From: DALYLB01 sp046154695
Lineage (GTDB): Bacteria; Acidobacteriota; Blastocatellia; RBC074
Assembly (NCBI GenBank): GCA_046154695.1
Contig: JBJXFI010000359.1
Coordinates: forward strand, 1-13,899
Reading direction: 5' to 3'
Length of the DNA stretch: 13,899 nt
Shown: in pieces, positions 1 to 6,273 of the stretch
Numbering within the stretch: position 1 is the stretch's first letter
How the letters are laid out: the number at the start of each line of letters is the position of its first letter
The notes under the pieces: model-generated
The model's database searches: none
What the model was told of the DNA's origin: nothing
Seen by the model: the letters and a program-made list of their open reading frames with translations, nothing else
Translations under genes and position numbers: made by a program

Positions 1-276
1 TGTGGGAGTGCGAAGGCGAATCTGTGAAGATAGCAGGGCCCGCGAGCCGAAATTGATGACATTCGCGGCCCGGTCTTTTTCTGAGGGTGTTTGTCGTATG
101 CGGCACAAGCTGGACAGATTGTGCCACGATTGCCTGACAGCTTATGCCACTGCAGGGTGTCCGGCAAGGTTTTGTGTAGAGACCATTCTAAAGGAATTCA
201 CGTCAACATTGGCATACTTTAAGCTGTTCATAGCCATACTCGCGCAAAAACGTGACGGACACCCATCCCCGCCCTA
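1..276. other. Left-edge region with no supportable gene
   Basis: I see no convincing gene here. A 91-codon open frame spans 2-277, but its translation is rich in Arg and Cys, has no recognisable motif or ribosome binding site, and would run into the promoter of the next gene. The only local structure is a short inverted repeat, GGCACAA (102-108) and TTGTGCC (119-125), around a 10-base loop, which could be chance. A third frame stays open from the edge to a stop near 54 and could be the tail of an upstream gene, but it is too short to judge. Confidence 0.5.
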
Positions 277-280
277 AAGA

Positions 281-309
281 TCGACAATTTTTTCAAAGGC
301 GATTACCAT
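281..309 (+). promoter_or_regulatory. Sigma70-type promoter of the 375-968 gene
   Basis: A -35 box TCGACA (281-286), a 17-base spacer and a -10 box TACCAT (304-309) match the TTGACA/17/TATAAT pattern at five and four positions. Transcription would start near 316, giving a leader of about 60 bases. The same two boxes with the same spacing recur at 5989-6017 inside a longer duplicated block. Their preservation while nearby bases diverged supports a functional role. The assignment is by pattern only. Confidence 0.5.
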
Positions 310-360
310 CCCAAAATCATTGCGTCCACATTTCGAAAAACAAGCCCGATCGAATGATCC

Positions 361-368
361 GGGAGGAG
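361..368 (+). promoter_or_regulatory. Ribosome binding site deciding the start at 375
   Basis: GGGAGGAG ends six bases before the ATG at 375, an ideal Shine-Dalgarno arrangement. It fixes this ATG as the start rather than the in-frame GTG at 252, which lies upstream of the predicted promoter. The duplicated copy near 6068-6075 has the degraded version GGGCGGAT. Confidence 0.75.
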
Positions 369-374
369 AAAACG

Positions 375-968
375 ATGAAGATTTCTGTGATGATTTCCCT
401 GTTCTTGATCTCGATGACCTTTTCCGCCGCCGCGCAGACCGCGGTTCCCTCCGCGGAGGAGCAGATTGCCGCGACGATCCTCGCCGCCCCGGAAGAGCGG
501 CGTGCCGGCGCGGGAGTTCTCGGCTATGACGCGCAAGGCAAGATCGTCACGCTTCGCAAGGGCGAGAATGAGCTGATCTGCCTCGCGGACAAGCCCGGCG
601 ATGACCGCTTTAACGCCGCCTGCTATCACAAGGACCTCGAGCCCTTCATGGCCCGCGGCCGCGAACTCGACGCGCAGGGCATCAAGGGCGGCGAGCGAAA
701 CGAGAAATATCGGTGGAAGGAGATCAAGGAAGGAAAACTGGCGATGCCCAAAGAGCCCCGCATGCTCTATGTCCTCTCCGGCAAGGGATATGACGCGGCG
801 ACCGGGAAGGTCGTCAATGGCTCCGTGCGCTGGGTGATCTACGTCCCCTTCGCCACGGCGGAATCCACCGGCCTCTCGACGAAATCGAAGCGCGGCGAAC
901 CCTGGCTGATGGATGCCGGAACCCCGGGCGCGCACATCATGATCTCTCCCCCGCCTCCGGCAAACTGA
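375..968 (+). CDS. Secreted protein of unknown function (197 aa)
   Basis: The protein is probably exported. Residues 1-20 form a typical signal peptide (MKISVMISLFLISMTFSAAA, then Q21), with cleavage expected after the AAA. The mature part of about 175 residues is soluble and mixed in charge. It begins with a short helical, charged stretch (SAEEQIAATILAAPEERR) and contains a GYDAQGKIVTLRKGENELICL segment likely to form beta strands. It then has an H/R/E-rich middle (ACYHKDLEPFMARGRELDAQG) and a conserved-looking tail, WLMDAGTPGAHIMISP. Two cysteines (69 and 83) could pair outside the cytoplasm. The two histidines (85 and 187) are the only obvious metal-ligand candidates, and that is speculation. 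I do not recognise the family. The start is set by GGGAGGAG six bases upstream. The gene is monocistronic, with its own promoter at 281-309 and a hairpin after its stop, and it converges on the giant gene at 1084-5754. A diverged copy of its 5' end lies at 6082. Confidence 0.85.
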   Translation: MKISVMISLFLISMTFSAAAQTAVPSAEEQIAATILAAPEERRAGAGVLGYDAQGKIVTLRKGENELICLADKPGDDRFNAACYHKDLEPFMARGRELDAQGIKGGERNEKYRWKEIKEGKLAMPKEPRMLYVLSGKGYDAATGKVVNGSVRWVIYVPFATAESTGLSTKSKRGEPWLMDAGTPGAHIMISPPPPAN

Positions 969-985
969 CGAACATACCGGCGGCG

Positions 986-1019
986 CAGTGGGCGGGAACC
1001 GTCAAATACCCGCCCACTG
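986..1019. terminator. Hairpin between convergent genes (possible terminator)
   Basis: A perfect 11-bp inverted repeat (CAGTGGGCGGG at 986-996 and its complement at 1009-1019) encloses a 12-base loop. It lies 17 bases after the stop at 968, and 65 bases past the stop of the converging gene that ends at 1084. No T-tract follows on either strand, so it may end transcription weakly, protect 3' ends, or need Rho. The position between two convergent stops favours a bidirectional role. Confidence 0.55.
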
Positions 1020-1083
1020 GGCTGTCAATCCTGTAAGTCCTATTCGTTCCATGGGAAATGGGCCAGGGCCAATGTCCCAATCC

Positions 1084-4000
1084 TCATGGACATCCGCAGG
1101 TGTTGTTCCGCGTGTCGCTGTCGACTATCTCGAACGGCGGAGCAACCGGATTGACCCTGATCGCGGCGGCGCCCCTGTGCTGCGGCGCGATCAGGCAGCG
1201 ATCCAGGGTCGCCGTCACCCGCGCATCCCTGAGCGAGGTCAAACAGGGAGTGCGTGAGATCATTCCTCTGCCCGTAATCGTGAAGCCGCTCGATCCGCAG
1301 CGGGTGAACTGATAATCGCCGGTCAGTGAGTTGAAGAGCAGCACGTCGCGACTGTTGTCGTCCTGCAGGCAGACATCGAAGACCGTGACCGTAAAGCTGC
1401 AGCTTGCCGCCGCGCCTCCGCTGTCGGTCGCCGTGCAGGTCACGGCGGTGACGCCCGCCGGAAAGACCGAGCCGGAAGGCTTCGAGCAAACGACCGTCAC
1501 GCCCGGGCAATTATCCATCACGGTCGGCGCGGGATAATTGACGACGGCGACGGCGTCGCCCGCGCTCGCCGTCATCGCCGTCACATTGGCCGGGCAGATG
1601 ATCGACGGCGGCGGGTTCGAAATCCGGGTCGCCACAGTCGCGGCGTTGTTGGCCAGATCCGGGTCGAAACCGGCATGCGTCGCCGAAACGACATTGGCGA
1701 TGCTCGCGTCGTTGGCATTCGCGCAGTTGACGCGAGCGACGATGGTGACGGTCGCGGAGGCGTTCGGCGCGAGCGAGGCGAAGCTCGCCGTGCGGTTATT
1801 GCCTGTCCCGCCGCACGAACCTCCCGGCGCCGCGCACGAGACGAACGTGACCGCGGGCGGCAGATTGTCGATCACAGTCACGTTCCCGGCCGCGCCCGTC
1901 CCCATATTCGTCACCGTGATATTGTAGGTGACATCCGCCCCGGTCACGACCGTCGCGGGCGAGGCCGTCTGATTGATCCGCAAATCGGAGATTTGATTGA
2001 CCGTCTCTTCCGGGCCGATGAAGATTCCCAGCCCCGCGTCATTGACGCAGACGTTCATTTGGACCGGAACGACGGTGATGATCGAATCGCCGTCGCGAAT
2101 GATGTCGCGCGGGTTGTGCCGCGAAAAGCAGCGCGGATGCGGCCCCGGATCTCCCGGCGCCTGGAAGGCGCTTTCGATTCTCGCGGCGATGGCCGCCGCC
2201 GTATCTCCCGCCATTGTCGGAATGGTGATGTCGCACGTCCCGACCGGAGAGGATTCCCGCAGCGTCAAACTGCCTCCCATCGCCCCGCCCTGTCCGGTCT
2301 CGAGCTTCAATTTCATAATCAGCAGCCCGTTCGAGAGCGGATTGCCGATGCCTCCAAACTCGAAGCACTGCGAATTGGCGGCGCCGGGCAAGGCATGGAG
2401 GGCCGGAAACAGAAAGCTGCCGCTGACGGTCGGCGCACTGAGGGACAATCGCGAGTCCCGCTGCGGCAAATCCTCCTCGGCTCTGTCCGGGGCCGGATTG
2501 TAGACGAGGGCCGTCACGCCCCGGGCCGCGCACGCCGGGCTCGCATTGAGCGCATCGCGCGCGCGCTCCAACACCGCCTCCGCGTTCTCCCCCGATTGAA
2601 ACGCGACAGGCGCGCTGCAAAGCGCGCGGGTCGAACCATCCCGGACCTGAACGGTCGCGAAAATATCGAAGGCGCCGGCCGCGGCCGTCCTGGCGAATGC
2701 GTCGCGATCGAAGACGAAGGACGTCGGCCCAGGCCCAGGCCCCGGAAGGTTTCCCAACCCCAGCGTGCCGCTGGGCGGATTATTCTGCTGCGGGCAGCCC
2801 AGGACCTTGTCCACCCCGACGTCAGCGCCGCATCTGACCAGCACCGTCGTGATCGGATTGCTCGCCGAATTGCAGGCTGAAATGTTCGTGCCCCCGACGC
2901 AATTGCCGTTCAGGCACGCCCAGGCCACCGGCAATCCGTTATAGAATCCGCCCCGCGTGGTGACGAGTTGGCCGGTGCTGTCGGTCCCCACCGTTCCGCC
3001 GATTGCATCGACCGTCCCCATCGCGCAGACGGTCCCGTCCTTCCGAATGATCTGAATCTGGCATGAGGCCTGATTGGGCAGAAAGCCGTGCCCGTATACC
3101 GGAATATCCCAGATCTGATCGTCCACCCACCCCTCGAAATTGCTCACCAGCGGTGAGGTGATGACGAAGACTCCGCGCCCGTGCGTGCCCGCGTAAACGC
3201 GGCGATGCTCCTCGTCGATCGAGATTTCATAGACCGCCACATTGGGCAATCCCTTGTTGAATCGCGTCCAGCTCGCGCCGCCGTTCGTGCTTTTGTACAC
3301 GCCCATATCGGTTCCGAGCCAAAGAACCGAGGGCGAACTCGGCTCGATGCTGATCGTATTCGCGGGGATATCGGGCAGCCCTCCCGATCCGCCGCCGCTC
3401 GACGCGCTCCACGAAACGCCGCCGTTCGTCGTCTTGTACACATGCGCGCCGATGTTGAAACCGGAATAGGCGGCATATGCGATGGCGGAATTGCCCGGAT
3501 CGACCGCGATGCGCGTCGCCACGGCGGCGGGCAGGCCCGTGCCCTGGGTCCAGCAAGCGGATATCGTGCAGGCCGCGGTCGTGCTGAAGATCTTGCCGTC
3601 GTAGTAGCCGACGTAGATCCGGCTGCCATGCACGCCGATCGCCGTGATGACATTCGGCTGGTTGATGTCGGGAAAAATCACGCCCGTGCCTCCCAGCACG
3701 GGGCTGACCGGCGTCCAGTTGGTTCCGTCGTTGTCGGTTTTATAGAGCCGGTTGGTTCCGAAATAGAGGGGGTGCGCGCCGAGGGGATCCTGTGACATCG
3801 GCGGATAGAACGCGGACGGATCGGCGCCCAATCCGCTCGTGATGGATTGGAATGATCCGAGCGCGCCGCCGATCGACCTCCTCGGCGCGACCTCCACGTA
3901 CAGGTCGTACAGCTTGTTGACATCGTCCAGGTCCATCAGCGTCGCGGCCGAATCGCCGTCGGCGATGTGCTTCCAGACGCGGCTGCCGAGCCAGAGATTT

Positions 4001-5754
4001 GTGCCGTTGTCCTGCGTCCCGCCGATGATCCTGCCCGTGAGCGGCGAGGAGCTGATCGACTGAAACCCCGTCACCTGCAGATCCGAGTTGCCGCTGTTCC
4101 AACTCGCCCCGCCGTCGTTGGAATACGCAAACCCGCCGTCGGAGGAATCGTAAAGCCGGTTCGAATTCGACGGATCGGGAAATACCACGTCGCGATGATC
4201 CGGATGCACGCTGCCTGTCCCGAGGTCGGTGAAGCTCATGCCGCTGTTGATCGACTTGCAGACGCGCAGCGCCCCCATCACGATTGTGTTGGAATTGGCG
4301 GGATCGATCGCCAGGCCATGCGTGTAACGGCTGTAGCTTCTCACGCAACTGCTGGAGCTGCCTTGCGCGACGGGATTGCCGGGATTCGTTTGCGTCCAGG
4401 TCGCGCCGCCGTCGGCGGATTTGAAAATCCCGGGCTCGCAATTGGCTCTGATATGATCGGCGCAGCGGCCCAGGACGGCGTACACCACCGCCTGGCTTCC
4501 CGGATTCGGCCGGTGAATCGCAAGCTCCACGTGATCGAATGCCAGGGCCGCCGGATTGGGCAGCCCGGTCGAGGCCGCGCACCCGCCCGGCAGCGGGATT
4601 CCCGGATTGAGCGGGCACCAGGTGGCTCCGTTGTCGGTCGTGCGGTACACGCCCTTGCCCAGCACACCGGCGAAGATCGTGTTGTGATCCTGGGGGTCCA
4701 TTTCAAGATCGGTCGCCCTGTCGCCGGCGGCCGTCCCCGGAAGCGAAAGCTTCGTCCAATGCAGGCCGTCGTTATCGGACCGGAACACGCCGTATCCTTG
4801 CGGCGGCTGCGGCGCGGTGACGGTGGATTCGCTGGCCGAGGCCGTCACGCCGCTCGAGAGCGCGACGAAGATGCGCCTGCCGGCGCCCGAGGTCGTCGGA
4901 TCGAGCAGGACCTTGTTGATCGAGGCGTAGTTGAACAACGCCGCTTCGGGATCGGCGGCGGTGCCGCCGCGACGCAGCGCCCATCCGAATGTGGAGAACT
5001 CGCCGCCGCTCGTGCTGCCGATCAAAAGCCCCACGCCATAATAGGTGTCGCGTCGGATGGCGTTCTCGCCGGTCCCCGCGTAAATTCTCGCGCAACCGCC
5101 CGTCGCGCAATCGGCCAGCGCGATGGAGCCGATCGAGAGGGAGGCCTCGTTGTCCGACATCGGACCCCAGTTGACGCCTCCATTGACCGAATGCCAGACG
5201 CCGCCATTTGCCGTCCCGAGCCATACATCGTTCGGGTTCATCGGGTTGACGGTGATCGATGAGGTGCGCCCGCTGACATCGACCCGCCCTCCGCCGTAGG
5301 TCTGCCCGTCGATGATGGGCGCCGGGCCGATCGGGAACCAGGTATCCCCCAGGATGTCCGAGCCGGCGCCGGATGCGGCTTTACCGGATGCCGCAATGGC
5401 GCCCAATCCAAATGACGAAGGGTTCGCCCTCGCCTTCAGTTCCGCCTCCTGTTTGGCGATCACCCCCATCGCCTTGATCCTGGCGTCGCCGGGAATCCCG
5501 TTCGGATAGGCGCGGATCGCGTGCTGCCATACCTCGTTCGCTTCCTGTCCCTTGAGCCTCTCGCGCTCCGCCCGCGCCCCGACCTCTTCAACACGATTCG
5601 GCGACGGCCGAGGGGCCGCCTTCGGCCGTCGTTTTTTCTCCCGCATATTCCCATTGTTCCCGTCGGCCTGGGATATGGGCATGATGTGCGACAGCGACAG
5701 GAGGGCGAGGGAAAACAGGGCGAAAAGAATCAGGATGGTTCTCAGATTACGCAT
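1084..5754 (-). CDS. Giant secreted Asp-box (BNR/sortilin-type) propeller protein with DUF11 and HYR domains
   Basis: This 1556-residue exported protein is probably a cell-surface or secreted binding protein. Residues 1-30 are a signal peptide (hydrophobic core 7-24), followed by a charged linker (about 36-110). Residues about 135-866 form a large beta-propeller region. It carries at least nine Asp-box turns of the type S/T-x-D/N-x-G-x-x-W, near residues 189, 325, 371, 445, 500, 544, 671, 773 and 820 (for example KSADGGATW, YKSTNGGASW). Asp boxes occur in sialidases, sortilin/Vps10 and xyloglucanases, but I see no catalytic signature. Residues about 870-1250 are a Cys-containing region I cannot name, split by a GPGPGP hinge near 1005. 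DUF11 covers about 1254-1376 and HYR about 1382-1459. The tail (1461-1556) has six cysteines and ends NTCGCP. AAAGGAG lies six bases upstream of the ATG, and a promoter lies at 5905-5933. No C-terminal sorting signal is visible. Confidence 0.93.
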   Translation of the reverse strand: MRNLRTILILFALFSLALLSLSHIMPISQADGNNGNMREKKRRPKAAPRPSPNRVEEVGARAERERLKGQEANEVWQHAIRAYPNGIPGDARIKAMGVIAKQEAELKARANPSSFGLGAIAASGKAASGAGSDILGDTWFPIGPAPIIDGQTYGGGRVDVSGRTSSITVNPMNPNDVWLGTANGGVWHSVNGGVNWGPMSDNEASLSIGSIALADCATGGCARIYAGTGENAIRRDTYYGVGLLIGSTSGGEFSTFGWALRRGGTAADPEAALFNYASINKVLLDPTTSGAGRRIFVALSSGVTASASESTVTAPQPPQGYGVFRSDNDGLHWTKLSLPGTAAGDRATDLEMDPQDHNTIFAGVLGKGVYRTTDNGATWCPLNPGIPLPGGCAASTGLPNPAALAFDHVELAIHRPNPGSQAVVYAVLGRCADHIRANCEPGIFKSADGGATWTQTNPGNPVAQGSSSSCVRSYSRYTHGLAIDPANSNTIVMGALRVCKSINSGMSFTDLGTGSVHPDHRDVVFPDPSNSNRLYDSSDGGFAYSNDGGASWNSGNSDLQVTGFQSISSSPLTGRIIGGTQDNGTNLWLGSRVWKHIADGDSAATLMDLDDVNKLYDLYVEVAPRRSIGGALGSFQSITSGLGADPSAFYPPMSQDPLGAHPLYFGTNRLYKTDNDGTNWTPVSPVLGGTGVIFPDINQPNVITAIGVHGSRIYVGYYDGKIFSTTAACTISACWTQGTGLPAAVATRIAVDPGNSAIAYAAYSGFNIGAHVYKTTNGGVSWSASSGGGSGGLPDIPANTISIEPSSPSVLWLGTDMGVYKSTNGGASWTRFNKGLPNVAVYEISIDEEHRRVYAGTHGRGVFVITSPLVSNFEGWVDDQIWDIPVYGHGFLPNQASCQIQIIRKDGTVCAMGTVDAIGGTVGTDSTGQLVTTRGGFYNGLPVAWACLNGNCVGGTNISACNSASNPITTVLVRCGADVGVDKVLGCPQQNNPPSGTLGLGNLPGPGPGPTSFVFDRDAFARTAAAGAFDIFATVQVRDGSTRALCSAPVAFQSGENAEAVLERARDALNASPACAARGVTALVYNPAPDRAEEDLPQRDSRLSLSAPTVSGSFLFPALHALPGAANSQCFEFGGIGNPLSNGLLIMKLKLETGQGGAMGGSLTLRESSPVGTCDITIPTMAGDTAAAIAARIESAFQAPGDPGPHPRCFSRHNPRDIIRDGDSIITVVPVQMNVCVNDAGLGIFIGPEETVNQISDLRINQTASPATVVTGADVTYNITVTNMGTGAAGNVTVIDNLPPAVTFVSCAAPGGSCGGTGNNRTASFASLAPNASATVTIVARVNCANANDASIANVVSATHAGFDPDLANNAATVATRISNPPPSIICPANVTAMTASAGDAVAVVNYPAPTVMDNCPGVTVVCSKPSGSVFPAGVTAVTCTATDSGGAAASCSFTVTVFDVCLQDDNSRDVLLFNSLTGDYQFTRCGSSGFTITGRGMISRTPCLTSLRDARVTATLDRCLIAPQHRGAAAIRVNPVAPPFEIVDSDTRNNTCGCP

Positions 5755-5904
5755 GGCTCTCTCCTTTCGAGATGGATGAGGTTGAGCGAACGGTTATGCG
5801 GCTTGCAATACGGGGTGGTCCGGATTTCGTTCGATACGACAACTTCCCGGTTCGGCTGTAACCGAGACTCGGACGATTGCATCTCCGCGACGGCTGACGA
5901 GCGC

Positions 5905-5933
5905 ATACTATGCCCGCCCCAATCCGCGGTCAA
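5905..5933 (-). promoter_or_regulatory. Sigma70-type promoter for the giant propeller gene
   Basis: On the minus strand TTGACC (5933-5928) is followed by a 17-base spacer and TAGTAT (5910-5905). This is five of six -35 positions and four of six -10 positions with optimal spacing. It faces the gene that starts at 5754 and would give a leader of about 145 bases. It is about 55 bases from the plus-strand promoter copy at 5989, so the two would fire divergently from one short control region. Confidence 0.55.
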
Positions 5934-5983
5934 GATGATTTCGGGGGCAGACGGAGCCGGGAATCAATGGCCGGCCTCGCCGG

Positions 5984-6165
5984 AAAGATCGACAATTTTT
6001 CCAAAGGCGACTACCATTGCGAATCTTTGCCCCCTCAATTGAAAAGACAAGCACGATCGACTGATCTGGGCGGATCAAACGATGATGTCTCCCGCGGCAA
6101 TTTCCCTTTACCGGATCCTGATGGCATTTTCCTCCGCGCGCGAACGGCTGCTTCCGCGAAGGAAG
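5984..6165 (+). repeat. Copy 2 of the duplicated promoter, leader and signal-peptide block
   Basis: This segment aligns with 276-458, the 5' region of the small secreted protein gene. The promoter core is nearly unchanged (two transitions in 29 bases). The leader is moderately diverged with one single-base gap, and the first 28 or so codons are recognisably related. Similarity is not apparent beyond about 6165. The copy looks like an old partial duplication or the remnant of a paralogous gene, now placed directly upstream of the secreted nuclease. Confidence 0.72.
5989..6017 (+). promoter_or_regulatory. Conserved copy of the TCGACA/17/TACCAT promoter, upstream of the nuclease
   Basis: TCGACA (5989-5994), a 17-base spacer and TACCAT (6012-6017) repeat the boxes and spacing found upstream of 375. 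A transcript starting near 6024 would carry the short frame at 6082-6273 and then the nuclease at 6270-9866. Retention of both boxes in a block that has otherwise diverged suggests the promoter still works and was recruited for the nuclease. Confidence 0.5.
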
Positions 6166-6273
6166 GAAAACCGCCGTTTCCCGTCGAAGCTGATGGCCGC
6201 CAGATCCGCTCACACATGCTCGCGGCCCGCCGCCGTATTCCTGTTTCCCTATAAATCTGGAGGTATTGTTTGA
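6082..6273 (+). pseudogene. Remnant paralogue of the 375-968 gene, or a 63-codon leader ORF of the nuclease
   Basis: The first 26 codons align without gaps to the signal peptide of the 375-968 protein. About ten residues are identical, including the ISL, I, M, FS, A and P positions. The hydrophobic stretch is broken by Arg at positions 11, 20 and 22, and the Shine-Dalgarno is degraded (GGGCGGAT). After residue 28 no similarity to the parent is seen, and the frame becomes Arg-rich and low in meaning, so a decayed, truncated duplicate is the simplest reading. However, the frame stays open to a TGA at 6271-6273 that overlaps the TTG start of the nuclease as TTGA. That arrangement is typical of translationally coupled genes, so the ORF could be translated as a leader. 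I favour remnant, with real doubt. Confidence 0.45.
6259..6263 (+). promoter_or_regulatory. Ribosome binding site supporting the TTG start at 6270
   Basis: GGAGG lies six bases before the TTG at 6270, which supports this unusual start codon. The first in-frame ATG (6321) has no such site and would remove the charged N-terminal part of the signal peptide. Confidence 0.7.

Larger units (their letters stand above)
276..458 (+). repeat. Copy 1 of a duplicated promoter, leader and signal-peptide block
   Basis: This block aligns with 5984-6165 with one net single-base gap. The first 29 bases from TCGACA to TACCAT differ at only two positions. The leader is more diverged until a second conserved patch around CAAGCcCGATCGA just before the ribosome binding site. 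Similarity then continues into the coding sequence for about 28 codons, without a frame-changing gap. This copy belongs to the intact gene at 375-968. Confidence 0.75.

Noticed and set aside
209..225. Sigma54-like -24/-12 element (TGGCATACTTTAAGC)
   Set aside because: Only the GG and GC dinucleotides fit. The rest of the TGGCACG...TTGC consensus is missing, and a better sigma70 promoter lies downstream.
2..277. A 91-codon open frame at the left edge
   Set aside because: There is no family resemblance and no ribosome binding site, and it overlaps the start of the duplicated promoter block.
252..374. GTG at 252 as the start of the small secreted protein
   Set aside because: It would place the signal peptide 41 residues inside the protein and lies upstream of the predicted promoter, while the ATG at 375 has an excellent ribosome binding site.
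1675..2880. A 401-codon plus-strand open frame, and a further long one at 3967-5262
   Set aside because: Both are antisense to the giant propeller gene, are composed mostly of R, D, G and A, and have no motif or ribosome binding site.
1084..5754. Sialidase or glycoside hydrolase annotation for the giant propeller protein
   Set aside because: Asp-box repeats alone do not show catalysis. I could not identify the arginine triad or the Tyr/Glu/Asp residues of sialidases.
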